Shown here: in pieces, positions 46,895-61,700 of the stretch
How the letters are laid out: each line of letters starts with the position of its first letter
Position numbering within the stretch: position 1 is the first letter of the stretch
DNA from: Xestospongia muta
Lineage: Eukaryota; Porifera; Demospongiae; Haplosclerida; Petrosiidae
NCBI GenBank assembly: GCA_963693285.1
Contig: OY848917.1
Span: 20,007,745 to 20,071,744 of the forward strand
Direction: 5' to 3'
Length of the DNA stretch: 64,000 nucleotides
The notes under the pieces: model-generated
Seen by the model: only the letters and a program-made list of their open reading frames with translations
Told to the model about the DNA's origin: nothing
The model's database searches: none
Translations under genes and position numbers: made by a program

Positions 46895-49540
46895 TATCAC
46901 ATTGTATACATTTCAACTGTTTCTAAATGTTTTGTTGTACTTGTAGTAGAGAACATGCAGACAACAAAGAAATGATATCAATGATGTTAAGTAACTTTTG
47001 AATGCAAAGAATGTTATTTACTTTATATGAGATTTCTGTTACATTATACTTTCCTGTGAAGGTGATTTAATCAGCAACTATTGACCTAATCTTTGGTTAT
47101 CTAACCATATCAAAATTATTATGTAATGGATAGCAGTTCTCAAAAAGTCCTTGTAATATAATGTTAAGCTGATTTTATGAACAGAGTATATACAAATACC
47201 ATGTGGTCTAAAATAATCTTAGGACTACAGGTCAGGCAGAAAGATGAAGATTACTAATTCATTAATTCAAATTAGCTATCCTCTGAGATAAAACCTACAG
47301 TGTGAATAGACTGGATAAATAACTTTGTAAAACTGAGTAAGGTTACAAGGAATCAGACGTTGATAAAAACATCTATAATTATAAACAAAGGCAAACAAGA
47401 AAGAAAGTAGAAGGATTGAATACAATAGCACAGACTGTTTTATTATTACTGGAATGTTATGTGAATACTGACAACTGCCAAGCATGAAAGTACCAATCAT
47501 TAACTGCATGAGAAACCACACCCATGACCATTCATTAACCTTAGACAATGGTTGCCATGAATTTGTGACATCACTACTTAACAGAAGTCACAGATCTGTG
47601 ACACTGACTTTACGGTAAGTGTTCCTGCCTGTGCCTCTTAAAGTTTTGTCCATATTTTGTTTGTATTGAGTTTAAATGACAGCTTGTGGAATTTCAAATA
47701 GATTCACAAAGAACAAGCATCATCAACGAAACACAAGTGCAGCTTCATTTCTTGAAAGATCTTTGTAAAGATTTTAAAAACATATTTGAGTTGTTTACCT
47801 AATTAGTTGTTATTTTTTTTGCTTTCTAAAACATTTCTATGGTTTCAAAATATTTTTTTGCATTTGCAGAGTACACACAGCTGGACACAGCTAAAAAGTC
47901 CCTGATGTCATGGAACTGAGTCAGGGATCAAACTCAACCTGAACGAGTATACTGAACTTTAGCTTATCAGCATTTGTTGACCTAATCTTTGGCTATCTAT
48001 ACTTTGTCCAAGCATAGAAGAGCCACTTATTAAAAAAGGTGTTGTATACATGGAATGTAAGGTGAGGTATTTCCTCTCCTATTATATGTAATTAGCACTG
48101 AAGTACATTTTAATTTTATTCATTACTTGTTTGCGTGGATGTCAAGCGAACACACACAATTTCTCTCATGTTCGTAAAGATGTCAAAGGAAAAGAAAGAC
48201 TGAGGTCACAAACAAAGGAGGTTGTTGCAAATGTCTATGACTTTTTCGAGGAACTCAGCAGCTGTAAATAGACTCAAGAATCTCTGAAACAAACCTCTGA
48301 TGCCATAGGAGTTTCATGTACCAGCATTAAGAGGGTACAGAAAGAGAAAGTTGACATTAGTGGAGCTGCTTTTTCAACTCCAAGAAAGAGATCAATCTGA
48401 TAGTTCTGATGACAAATATTTTTAGCCATTCTCAGTCTTTCTTCTTTGATAAAAGTTATTTTCAGACACTTGGAGGCTTTATAAGTTTATAGGTGCTTTA
48501 AATCGCAAAGACAATACCCAATCATTATTTTAATAATAACAATTGTTACAATAGAACATCTGTTCACATAATTAGAACTGTAATTTTGAATCGTTAGCTG
48601 ACTTCTTAAGGTGAAAAAAATATTATTTGTTAAATCCTTGAGAGTGCAAACGTTCAAGTATGTCGAAGATATGCCATTGAAAATGTATGGAGCTTTATAG
48701 TTTGCTACTTTCTTGTAGCACTAGAGAGTCAAATTTTATACATAAAATGCATGTTTGCAAGCTGAATTGATTGGTGCAAGTTCTATGTAGATAAGCACGT
48801 AAGACGGCAAAGTTATTTACATGTCTGGGTGGCTTTTCTTGGACAGAGTATAATTAAATATCAAAATTATTATACAATGAACATCAATTCTCTATAAGTC
48901 CTGGTAATATTAAACTGATTTGATGATTGTTTGCATATTTGTGCAATAAAGAAACACCTCCATGTCTGAAAAAATAAGCTTCCAGATTTTACAAGATATT
49001 TATAATTCTATATAAAATAGATCTGAACATCATAAAAGCCAAAAAAAAACTCAGAACTGAAGTCATTTTGATGACTATAATTTAATTAAAGTGGGCCTTG
49101 TCTGCTAAGATTAGCTTCGTAACTTACTGGAAAACAGGAATCAATTGAAAATTGTAACATTAAATAATTTTACACAAGAGTATACTATCTAAATAAATAT
49201 CAAAGTTATATGAAACATATTCATGATGAGGACACACCCAAAATTATTAATAATGAAATAGGCACTATTAACTTGTTTATAAACTAAACGTTGTGTCAAA
49301 AATCAACCTCACACTCTAATAATTCACTAATTACTAGTATATTACTTACATGTGGTAGTTGATGAGTCTTGAGTCAGATCTTCTTGACTGATTGAATAAA
49401 ATCTCTTATTAAGACCAAGTACCACCTCCTGTGTAAAGATCATATTAATCAGTATAAATTACAACAACGTGATAAAACAGGTAGCTATTAGTTTGTCTTA
49501 CATTTCTTCGTAGAATAAAACAACAAATTCGAACAGCCAT
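44778..49540 (-). CDS. MRPL49: Mitochondrial ribosomal protein mL49 (img2 family)
   Basis: Four exons: 49,540-49,502 ([13 protein letters not shown]), 49,428-49,350, 46,357-46,245 and 44,915-44,778, phases 0, 1 and 0, giving 122 residues. The N-terminus is basic and Arg-rich, as expected for mitochondrial import. The third exon reads [20 protein letters not shown] then [15 protein letters not shown], the family core (TxxxNLPVYxDxxxxGTRxxTxIRKIxGD). The fourth reads [20 protein letters not shown] and ends FLKSLGY, matching VNELTGxVxVxGDYxxxIxxFLxxxGF. mL49 is a structural protein of the large mitoribosomal subunit. Introns two and three are large (3.0 and 1.3 kb) and hold repeats. It is transcribed away from the ABCA gene across a 110-base shared promoter. 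The fourth exon has an inverted duplicate at 11.4 kb. Confidence 0.92.
46855..46891. repeat. (CA)n microsatellite
   Basis: About 18 perfect CA units in the second mL49 intron. Confidence 0.95.
47100..48950 (+). mobile_element. DDE_3/IS630-like transposase remnant flanked by direct repeats
   Basis: At about 48,180-48,410 (plus) a frame reads [20 protein letters not shown], then after an in-frame [22 protein letters not shown] and FSTPRKR. This matches the N-terminal helix-turn-helix leader of IS630/Tc-type transposases (LRSQ..EIV..VY.F...., A...GVS..T..RI..E, F.TP.KKR). The DDE core is absent. The phrase atatcaaaattattatRYaatg with its following 80 bases occurs at about 47,106 and again at about 48,856, in direct orientation around the remnant; ttgacctaatctttggYtatct repeats at about 47,080 and 47,978. 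The block lies in the second mL49 intron. Confidence 0.55.
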
Positions 49541-49650
49541 CCTCGAATAATCTACACGTGGTAGTTAGTTAGGGTGTGTCTTCAACGATAGGGAATTCCC
49601 TAAACGCCCACTTTGGCACTCTCATTACTGCAATCTGTATCTATAGAAGA
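49541..49650. promoter_or_regulatory. Bidirectional promoter between mL49 and ABCA, with palindromic kappa-B site and E-box
   Basis: Only 110 bases separate the two start codons (49,540 minus; 49,651 plus). The interval holds cacgtg (49,555-49,560), the E-box bound by USF/MYC-type factors, and gggaattccc (49,591-49,600), a perfect 10-base palindrome fitting the NF-kappa-B consensus GGGRNNYYCC. There is no TATA box. Both genes must start transcription inside or very near this interval, so the sites could serve either. Factor binding is inferred from the motifs. Confidence 0.6.
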
Positions 49651-52600
49651 ATGTCTGCTAAACGTTGTTTCTCTGGCTGCACGTTATTATTTAGACAGTT
49701 TCTATTATTATTGTGGAAGAATTTTCTTCTTCAGGTGAGTGACTTTATTACTGTTCGTATTTTTAAAAAATAACCTATACTTTAGTTTAACGAGGCCTTC
49801 CTTTAAGCAAAGAGGGCTGGTCTCTCCAGACAACCTTCATTACTGTTTCATAAGTCCATTGAATGATTAGTTGGCTAGGCACATATATATATACACACAC
49901 ACATGTTAAATGAAGTTAAACTTACTACTTAGGATGAGGTCTAGGGATAAGTGTATGTACTATAGAAAGGATGGTAATTGCTAAATCTCACAAGAAATCA
50001 TCTTTAGCTGCTAATCTCAAAGTAGTTGTAAACTTGTAATGTGCTAATTTTTCCAAAATTTTAACACAATCTACAAGATAACAATGGATTGTATTGAAGG
50101 AACAGCCCTATCATTTAAAGTTTAATGACCACAGTGACATGACTTACTTAGTATTGTGATTTCGATGTCATGTGAATTTTGATATCATGTGAATGTCGTG
50201 AATTTTGATATCATGTGAATGTTGTTACAGTAGCTGTTTTTATAGTTAGTTATTAATATAATTATAATTGCATATCTCATCAAATATTTTTCTTGTTGTG
50301 ATTTGTTTTATATCTTGGGTTAGATTCGTCGTCCCATTGGAACTTTGTTTGAAATAGCAATTCCTCTAGTTGGTATAGCCCTTCTTGTTGGTTTAAGGTG
50401 AGCCTTATATAAAGGGAAGGTTCATGATATGAATATGAATTGTATTGTTTTACTATGTTTACTAAAGTGTATAAGGATGTGGTTACAGAGTCTTTTGAGT
50501 GGTTAATTTAAGTATATTTGAGAAATTTTATAATTATAAATTGACTTAAATTTTTGGAAAACAGGTAGCATAGTGAAATAACAAAGAACAACAGTTATGG
50601 TATTTCTGGTAAGAATCATTTTATGGCAGTTAAACTCTCTTTTCTATTCAAGCTTAAACATAGGCTTCATTTTGACTATGAAACTCTAGATAATCTAGCT
50701 ATAGTATGATAATTAAATTGCTTATACTACTTGTGTACTGAATAGAAAATGTTTAAGTTGGCATGGCTTATATTACTATAAAATAATAAACAATAAACTA
50801 TATGAGTTGATAGTAGTCAGACTTTTCATTTGGCTCATGTATACTGTAAAATGATAAGATAATATGTCTCCTAAATAGATAGGACTACGTTTCAAATGAA
50901 AAAAGTTATTAAAAGATTGTAGTAAATCATTACTTTGATGATACTGTTGTTGCTTTACTGTGCACGTAATGGACTAGTTTGTTAAGTATGAAGACTGTAG
51001 AGTTGGGAAAATTATAGTGCCTCTCAAAGACATTTCTCAGTATAAGTGAATGATATTATATGTATACAATTATATATATATGTGACCTGATAACAATAGA
51101 CCACTCCTGTGAAAACATTGTGAAAAGGGACAACTGTTAAAACATCTCAATAAACTGTTTGTATATATACAGTTACCATGAGTAGTTGTTTAATATAGCA
51201 ATTGTATGTATACAAAATGTATTTTGAGATGTTTTAAAAGTGGTCCTTTTTCATAATCTGGTCACAAATGTTTTGCCAGATTTGGTTTGTTATTGCAAAT
51301 CAGGTCACATATATGTTATAGTACATGTGAAGAAATTTATTTACTGGACTGTTTGTCTTTTTGTCCCAAAAAACTTATATCAACTCAATTATTAGTTTAT
51401 CATATATTAATCTATAATTTTTTTTCCTTTTACTAAATTAGGCAAGCCTTTAACAGTGCAGACACTAGTAATGAATACTGTTTTACGACATTTGGATCAG
51501 ACTCATTAACAATTCCATATCAGCAACAACAGGATGATAATATAAATGTGTACTATGCTCCTAATACTTCAGAATATGGTAAGATGGTTACATAGTTTAA
51601 TTCATATTATTATAACTGGTCTTATGATTTTGTGATGTTGCGTTATTGACAGTAATAAGTATGAGCAAAATATGGTAGAACTACGTATTCTAAAAACAAT
51701 GCTAAAAATTGTTTTTTTTAAAAGTGTAGAGTGTGTATACAGTTCTTAAAATTATGGGTGTGGCTACCTTTGAATTTGAATCAGACATTTTGAACTGATA
51801 TTAGTTTTTAAGTTAACTTCATGAACAAAGTAATCTCACAAAGCCAATTGACTAAGTCAATTAGTCAAGAGTCCACACTTTGTGAATTTCCTAATATAAT
51901 TAAGATCATACCTATAATTACTATAAATATTTCATAGTAAGTTATAGAACATTGAGGAATCCTTTGTTCTATTAGTTATTTCTTACATAAACAAGTTGTC
52001 TAGAAACATGTATACTTCATTATAATATGAGTTGTTCATTATGTAATCATTGTTGTAGAAATCTTTAATGTGCATTTAAGTAAAATGATCTCTAAATTTT
52101 GTCTATTGATATATTTCTTATAGCACGAAACCTGTCACTCAACTACATTGCCCCAATGTTATTAAAGAGTGGTATAAATCTAGTGGGAGTGGCTACACAA
52201 GATGAATTTAAGCAGTCATCTGATTGGTATTTTGGTTTCTCTGATGGTGCAGGTTTGTAGGGTTAATTTTAGCTAATATAAGTGTTTATTAAAGAAAAAT
52301 AAATGTTTTAGAACCATAGACAACATTTATATTGTTTAAATGTTACAATAATATGATGTAATGTACTACTAGTAATGATGATGTACATTTATTACCAAAA
52401 ATAATATAACTTTAACTTGAACATCATTAACAATAACTAATGGAATTTTTTAGGGATATTCTTTGAGAGTCTTGACAATGATGATGTTAGATACAGTATA
52501 CGACTGAGTAGTATCTTTACTGAGTGGTATACGTCACAAGTAATAGATCCATTTCTACTGCTTGGACCAAGAACCCAGAAGTATATTATCATTGTATATA

Positions 52601-52911
52601 TATTAAGTATATTATATAACTGTTTTTATAGTCCATATATAAGTATGGGATTTATGCAATTAGAGAAGATTATTAATGAAGCAATTATTGAATGGAAAAC
52701 TGGACAAAACGCTAGCATTGATGTTGCTGTCAGGGTAAGTATATGTATATATTTGTGATAAGCAACCACTTTGGGTGAAATATTGTGACCTGATTTGTGA
52801 AAAGGGACCACTATAAAAATATTTAGAAACAGTACATACATACAGTTATATGTACATACAATTGCTATATGTGCACAACTATTCATGGTAACTATGTGTA
52901 TATAATATGTA

Positions 52912-52945
<34 letters not shown>

Positions 52946-53038
52946 GAACTGTTTTTGAGGTGTTTTAACAATGGTCCCCTTTCACAAATCTGGTCACAAA
53001 TGTTTTAACAGAAGTGGTTCCTTATTGCAAATCACGTT

Positions 53039-53095
<57 letters not shown>

Positions 53096-55642
53096 GTGTG
53101 TGTGTGTGTTATAAAATGACTAATAGTTGGTATGGCTACAAACTTTGTTTTTCTATCTTTTATATTAATAAATAATTATTACAACTAACAATTTGTAACT
53201 TAACTATGGAATGCACACTTCACATTTAATTGTTAATAATTTATTTATTTTCTTATTTATTAACCTGTTTCATGTCATCTTTAGCTTATATTTATGGGTT
53301 TGTATTTTTTCCTATAGCAATTTCCATATCCACAATATAAAGATGATTTCTTCTTTTTGTTTACTGGATTTATTCTCCCTATTCTAATTGTTGTCTCATT
53401 TCTTTATTCTGCTGGAGTCTTTGTTAAGGTAAGTCATTTATAAGGGATGATAGGGAATGTAATGCTTATGTATTGTAAGTGTGTACCACGAAGAAATTAG
53501 ATATGACATATTACAAGTAAGATTTTATTACTACTAAATATTTAGATAGATTTTAAATAAATAGATTTATTTTTAGTTATAGTTTTTGTTGCTTCTAAAT
53601 AACTTCTATGTTGGAGTATTTTTTATATTTTAACAGTTATTGATGTTAATTATTATGAGATAATAATTATTATGAAAAGTAAGCTTTGCTTTAAGTAAAA
53701 GAAAGTCTACTTGCCCTGCTCTTTTGTCTATAATTACCTTAACATAATTATCACTGTAGTCATAGTAATTATTATTATTATTAATGACAGGAACTGGTGT
53801 TGGAGAAGGAGACTCGTATTCGTGAGACAATGAAAATGATGGGACTTAGTAACTGGATTCTTTGGACATCATGGTTTACAAAACAGTTACTGTTTTATCT
53901 TTTACCTATCATTATAAATACAATATTACTTAAAGTAAGTGTCAATGTGTCTACTATACTATGTACTATATTATGTAGTATTACATGTGGTATAATATAA
54001 TTTATATATTGTGTTATATATAGTATATATATACTATATTATGTAGTATTACATGTGGTATAGTATAATTTATATATTGTGTTATATATACTATATATGT
54101 ACTATATTATGTTGTATATTATAATTATATCACATATAATTATAGAAATGTGTTTTGTCAGGAATACATAGGCTCACCAAATGGCTGTGGGTTCTTGGCT
54201 GTATAATTATATATTATTATATCTCTGTACAGACATTAGTGATAGTAATGGTATCAACAAGAGTAGGCAATAGAAAGCAACAGATGGTCTACTCTTTCAT
54301 GTTACTACAGTGAAAACATAAGAAAGAAATAGACTACCTACCAATATACCACAGTTGCCCACACATTAGTGATAGTAATAGTATAAACGTGTATAAACAA
54401 TAGAAAGCAACAGATGGTTTAGTCTTTCATGTTACTACAGTGCAAACATAATAAAGAAAATAGAGTACATAGTACATGTAGATTAAGGTGCTATTATCTA
54501 TTGAGAAGTTAAATAGAATATCATAACTCTGACTATCAACTACATGTACATGATTACTCATTAGTACATTAGTAATAAGAACAGAGTGATGTTTGTTGGT
54601 TAAATAAACCAATCTATATTTAATTTGTGTAATAAATATTGTTGCTATCTATTTTCAATTTAGTATGGTGGTATATTTCCAAAGAGCAATGTCTTCCTTA
54701 TTTTTATCTTTTTAATAATGTTTATGATTTCTGGGATTGCTTTTTGTTTCTTCATCAGGTGAGATAATAATAATGTGTTGTATTTACTTTGTAATAGTAT
54801 ATCTAGTATTCTTGATGTTCATAATAATAATTGTTCTTTTTTGTTTTCTAGTGTTTGGTTTAATTCAGCCAGGATTGGTCTGATGGCTGGTTTGGTATCA
54901 TGGTTCTTTACAATTGTGCCATATTTTCCATTTATTGATAACAGTCTCTATCAGAAACTACCGCTGTAAGTCAATCATGATAACTGTTGGTAACATTTAA
55001 CTTTTATAATATTAATAACAATCAAATTATAGTTCACATTACTATAGAATGTAGAACTTATGTGAATTACTTATTGTATAGTTTGTTGGTATGTTAACAC
55101 TATGTATGGGTGGTGGTATAGTAACTACAAAGTAACAAATTATTATATTTCACAAGATTACATTGAGCTTTTTAATGTATTGTTGCCATGGTTAACATAC
55201 TCATTAAAACATTAGTTTTTTATATTGTATACAAATAATATGTTGTTTAATGTTTCTCTTACAGAGGTGGTAAACTTGGTATTTGTTTATTTCCAAACTC
55301 CTGTATTGGTTTTGGAATCAGTATCTTATCAAGGTTAGAATATCGTCAAGAGGGACTTTTATTTTCAAACTTTGCCAAATCACTCTCTCTTAATGACCCA
55401 TTGTCAATGGGATGGATTGTTTTCATGTTAATTGTTGATACAGTCCTTTTTATGATACTTTATTGGTAAGTTAATATAACTATTATTATTATAATGGAAT
55501 AATTGAGTAGTAGTACATATATGCTAAATAATGCATACCTGCTGCCCACACCTACACAAACAGACACACAGACAAACACATACACGGACACACACACACA
55601 CACAAACACATACACCAACACACACACACACAAACACATACC

Positions 55643-55706
<64 letters not shown>

Positions 55707-58700
55707 AACACACACCAACACACACACAGAATGTAACTTATAAATACTATTCTATAATTATTTCATAACAGGTACATTGATGCAGTCAAACCTGGAACTT
55801 ATGGTGTACCAAAACCTTTCTATTTCATTTTCTTACCTTCTTACTGGTGTAGTAGTGTTGCTAGGAGACCTATAAAGGTAGATAATAGATAATATCAGTA
55901 TATATTGTATACTTTGTTGTTAAAGCTTGAAGAGTTAGAGGAGATATCAGATCCATATTATAATCCTGATGCTCACGAGGAAGAACCCACTGATTTACCT
56001 GTTGGAATTGTCGTTACAGATCTTACTAAAATTTATGACAGACATGTGAGTTGTTTGTTGTTTTAGACATAGACTTTAAAGTTTAACATCAACTGACTTG
56101 ACTTTAGTACAGTACCCAGTTTATCTTCAATAAAATTGATATATAATCTTGCATACCTGTGGTTCTAGGTTCTTGTAAAGCAATTATTGCATTCCTAAAC
56201 CTGGCCTAACCACAAGTATATACAGAAAGAGCAAGCTATAATTTTGCTAGACTATTCACACTAAGACATTTGGCACTTAGCCTCGTTTTAATTCATTTAT
56301 TATTAACTGGATATTTTCACAAGCCATGACTTTATATTATTTATTACGAGCATTTAACAAAAAACTTATTTATTAATCATTACATGTTCTTACTAATATA
56401 ATAACAATAATACTGGTGTTAATTTATGTAGAGTCTAAAGAAGAGAAAGTTGGCAGTTGACCGTTTATCATTAAAGATGTATGAAGGTCATATTACTGCT
56501 CTTATTGGTCATAATGGAGCTGGTAAAACAACAACTATGTCAATTCTAACAGGACTCTTTCCACCAACATTTGGTACAGCTTATATTAATGGACAAAGTG
56601 TAGTCAATGATATGGATTTGATAAGACGTAACTTGGGTATATGCCCTCAACATAATGTATTATTTGATCGACTGACTGTCAGAGAACATCTTAATTTTTT
56701 TGGTAAACTCAAGGTATGATTATTATATTAGTTTTGTATATTGTGTGTTATGTAAATAAGATTTGATTTAAGAAAGTAAGGACAAATTATGAGCTAACAA
56801 TTAATAAAATTTATTGTAGTATATAAACTAGTGTGTTTTAAAATGTTTAGTGTAAATTTTAGAATTGACTGTAAAATATATTTAGGTTGTCATTATTTTA
56901 ATTTAATGTCTTTTAAAGTGCTGAGAAATGAAATAGTGTAGGACTGACATGATTGTCTTTAATTAATGTACATAATAGCTACCTATTGTGCTTAGGGTAT
57001 TTTCTGTTCGTATATGTATATAATATATCTTTATTTAGGGATGTCCAGGTCATAAAATCAAAGGAGAAATGAACACTTTGTTAAATGATTTACTTTTAGC
57101 TGACAAAAGGAGCACCAAAGTCCGTCATTTATCAGGTGGGATGAAGAGAAAGCTCAGTGTTGGTATAGCTCTAATTGGTGGTTCAGAGGTTGTGATATTA
57201 GATGAACCAACTAGTGGTATGGATCCTTATGCTAGACGAGCTACATGGGATTTGTTAATAAAATATAAAGAAGGCAGGACCATTTTACTGACAACACATT
57301 TCATGTGAGTATCAGTGATGTATATATTTATATGTGAGAGGACTATCATAAAACAAAACTCATTGTATTAGTGACAGTGATGGGACTATTTATAGTAAAG
57401 GGAACTTTGAGTGACTTTAGTATTCAGAGAAAATTTATTAACTATGTTGTACGTCAATGAGTAACATGTAGTGTTTATTTTTAATCTTCATTAATCACAT
57501 GGAACCATTGAGTAACGATTTTGAAATAGATGTCAACTGTTGTATAATTAATTTCCATATAGTCCATAGCAATTTTAGGACCAACTGTCTCTGGCTTAAA
57601 AAATAATTGTGGTGACATCTAAATATCATTGAAATTAAAATTATAACTACCTCTATGTACTTATGATGTACTGAACTTATAGGGATGAAGCTGACTTTTT
57701 GGGTGATCGGATTGCCATAATGTCTGAAGGAAAACTTCGATGTAGTGGTACTTCATTATTCCTTAAGAGCAGGTAATCCATTAATTAATGACAATTGACT
57801 TGTTAGTATAACCTATGTGGTCAGTCTCAGTTGATGTGATGACATTGAATGTGACAAGTTATAGGAAAAGAGTTTACATAAGTAATTTATTTTGTTCAGA
57901 TATGGTGTAGGTTATCATATGACAATGGTTAAAGAACCTCACTGTAATGCTGCTGCTGTGAGATCATTAGTTCAACAACATGTGACAGGATCAGAACAGG
58001 ACAGCCATTCTGGGACTGAACTTTCCTTTGTATTACCTTCTCAGTCAGCCCATCAATTTCCTGAATTCTTTGATCTTCTAGATGGTATGGGGCAAGCAAC
58101 TAGTACTTGTTAGATATTAACATTTGTCTAGTTAACTATTTCTTGTAGTAACATTCATTACAATACACAACTAATTTACATTATGATATGATTTGTTAAT
58201 TCTATATAGAGCGTAAGGAACAACTTGGTGTATCAAGTTTTGGTATTTCAGTGACTACAATGGAGGAAGTATTTATGAGAGTATCCTCAGGAACAGATGA
58301 TATGTTACTACAAGTACAAAAATCAAGGTAGCTATAAAATGTACATGACATCATCACTGTTTAGTTGTGTAGTTATACTTATGACTAAACAGTAATTCAT
58401 TTTTTTGTCTTATGATGATAACTCTTACCAGTGTTTCATGTAAATTCTTTTAGACCTCAAAGGCAATCATCTCAACTTGATGATGAGTTACTTGTTCATG
58501 ATAAACCTATTGAACAACAAGAACTAGTTAACAGTGAAATTATTAATGAAAGTATGAGCAAAACAATGACTCGAATTGTATACATATATACATATTAACT
58601 ATTATTGTATCATTGTTAGGTGTTGTTAGAGCTCTTCCCCATGATACTCCATTAATAGAATCTGCTAATTCTCCAGTATCTGTTCTGCCAATTACTGAGA

Positions 58701-61700
58701 CTGTTTTGACAAAAGGTAACAGATTATGTAATATATATAATGTATAGTTTGGTGAGAATTTCAACAATTGTATAACAAGAGTATTACAGATCAGAAACTA
58801 AAAGAAAAAACTAAGACTTCTTTTTACTGAGAACAGCTAGCTTAAAGTTCACTTGTTATTAAGAATAGCTTATCAACTACTTTGTATGATTGCATACTTT
58901 GTTAAATTTAGTTCTAAATTCGTTATCATTTTTAAATGATGAAGTCTGACTAAATTCCATTTACTTTGACTTTGATATACTGATTTCAACAAAGTTAATT
59001 TTGATACTATTAGATTCCTCTTATTCTTGTAGTCCTTATGATAGTATTCATGAAGTGATTTGCATTTCTAAGTATTTTTTGGATTACTCTCAATTATAAA
59101 TTCATTAGTATAATCTACCATTAACAATCACCTAGTCAAAACAAACAGAATATATACATGTACTTTGAATATAAATAAATGTTAACAAATATATGGTGTT
59201 ATATAGTTATTATAACATTACAGGTATCAACACTGGTGTGAAATTATGGTTCCAACAGTTTGTGGCTATGTTCATGAAACGTTTTTACAATTCATTTCGA
59301 TATTGGGTGGCCATTTTATGGCAGCTGATTATTCCCGTTTTGTTTGTGGTTTTAGCCCTTGTTGTTGTGAAGGTAATGTCACAGTCTGGTTCATATGACT
59401 CTAATGAACCCAGTCGAGTTTTGACTATTAAAAATTCTGCTCCATCTCACGATATCTCCTTCTTTTGGGCTGACTTTGCTTCATTGGAAAACACTTTTAG
59501 AATTGAGGTATTTTACACTTTCCACTTGTTAATGTGTTCAAACATGTAGTTGTATTACTGAGATATTTTATGTAATCATGAGAAATAACTAGTAACTACT
59601 ATGTTATTTAGTGTGAACTTTTTAGGTGTCATTCAGGTAGACATTAATATACATTAGGAATATAAAATTCCAATTGATATAAGGGGTAATGTTGTTTTCT
59701 TTCTATTTCAGCCACATGATGTTAATGTCTTAGGTTTTACAGACTATGTCAATTATACTGATAATATTGTTGATATAGTTGATTCAGTGACTAATGATAC
59801 TAACATTATTCAATGTTGTAACTATCACCTTCAATTATTGGACAAATATTGTGTTTCCAGGACAACAGTATGTTAACTCATGTACATAGTATTTGTAAAG
59901 CAATATAGTAAACAATGTAGTCTTGTATTTACTGTGATACTATTTGTAGAATGAATTGAAAAGTACTTGTTCAAATTATGACAGTTTTGGCTATAAAGAT
60001 TGTACTGAGTGTTTAAGGTGAGCAGTGTTGTACTATTACTCACACAAAGGGATACAGCAAGGGTTGATATTAATATTGTCTAATTCATAAGGTTAAATTT
60101 TGGTAAACTAACTCATAGTAATGTTTATCCTTTCTCTTTATATGAATGTTTGTGTACATAAAACTATGTTTGATTTGTATTTAGTTCCTAATTTAAGAAT
60201 TATTGTTATCTTTTATTTGACAATTCATATAATTTACTGTAGTATTTTATTAAGCTCATAATAATATTAATTGTTTTGTGTAATTATAGTTTACTATCTG
60301 ATTTACTCCTATTTCTATAGTTGTTGCACTTATCAAACAAATTATGATTATAATGGTAATACATGTCCCTATCCATCAGCTGTATCTATCACTGATCAAA
60401 TTAATGGTGTTCCTAATGGTTCTCTGGACAATATGAATGTATATGTTGCTGAATTGTTATTAAAACATAGTGTTCAGACTGAAACTTATAACTTCTTTTT
60501 ACAATATCAGGTATATTCATTATAGTAATGCACTCTGTGATATTACCGCCTTCTTTTTACAATATTGTTTACATTTAAATAATAACAATTTTTTTGCTCT
60601 TTAAAAATGTTGCATTACAAAGAAAACAGTCTAGTATTTTTAGATTGACTGAAACTTGCAAGTATTCACATTTTTCCAACAATTACCTTCATTTGGTATT
60701 TAACTTATAGATTATTGCATGGTACAGTGTACTTAGTACATTTAAATTTATGAAATGTGATGTTGAGAATTGTTACCACAAATGTATTTATTATCTCTCT
60801 TAACTGCTCTAGCAACAAGTAGATTGATATCATTTTTGTTCTCATAGGCAGGTGTTGTTCTCCAGTCCTCAGAGCCTATGTACTCAGTTTGTAGTTGTAA
60901 TGGCAATTTATCAAATACCACTTCATGTTATTCATCTGGTGAATGTCAATGCAGCAATTCAAATGACTGTCAGTTTGGTAAAACCTCAGGACCAATTACT
61001 TCAGGAAAATTACATGCTACTGTGTGGTACAATAATCAAGTGAGATTATATATCTATTGATAATGTATTATAATAGTAAATATATTATATACCTGCATAT
61101 CAAATTGTATTTTAAGTATAATATTAATGAGATTAATGATCATAGAACATGAACAGATACACTTTCTCTTTTAGCCCTATCACATGGCTCCATCAGTATT
61201 GAACAGTTTTTACAACTTATACTTAAAATCAAAGAACAGTGATGTCACTATCACAGTTACTAATAGTCCATTGCCACAGGATAATAATAACCAGGTAGAG
61301 ATATAATTGGTATTAATTTTATGACATAGTCCTATAAAATAAATATATTATAGTTATTGTTAACTTACAATGTGTTTAGTACTTAGTGTTATTAATTGTG
61401 TGTATTACCACATACCTAATTATGTTTGTACAGTATACATGTTGAAGTTAGGTTGCTATTATGCTAAATTTTTGTGTTAAATTTCTGTGTTTGACCAAAT
61501 TCTATTAACCACAGTGTAGCTGTAATGTTTTCTGTAATAATTATGTATTAAGAAAAGTTTCTCAGATTAAATCTTTTTTTTTCTAAAAAGTGCAAAATTT
61601 CCTCACTGTGACTAATCAATAATTTAATAATATTAGTAAAAATTTATGCATCAACAAAATTATATTAGTGGTTAGGCCATGGCTTAAAAGATTATTGAAT

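Noticed and set aside
47276..47548. 90-codon hydrophobic minus-strand frame
   Set aside because: Inside an mL49 intron, no family resemblance or splice context; hydrophobicity fits T-rich composition.
49576..49650. Upstream extension of the ABCA N-terminus
   Set aside because: The in-frame extension has no ATG before 49,651 and would cover the shared promoter.
55460..55743. Cys-Val and Thr-His frames
   Set aside because: Translation of a (CA)n array in an ABCA intron.
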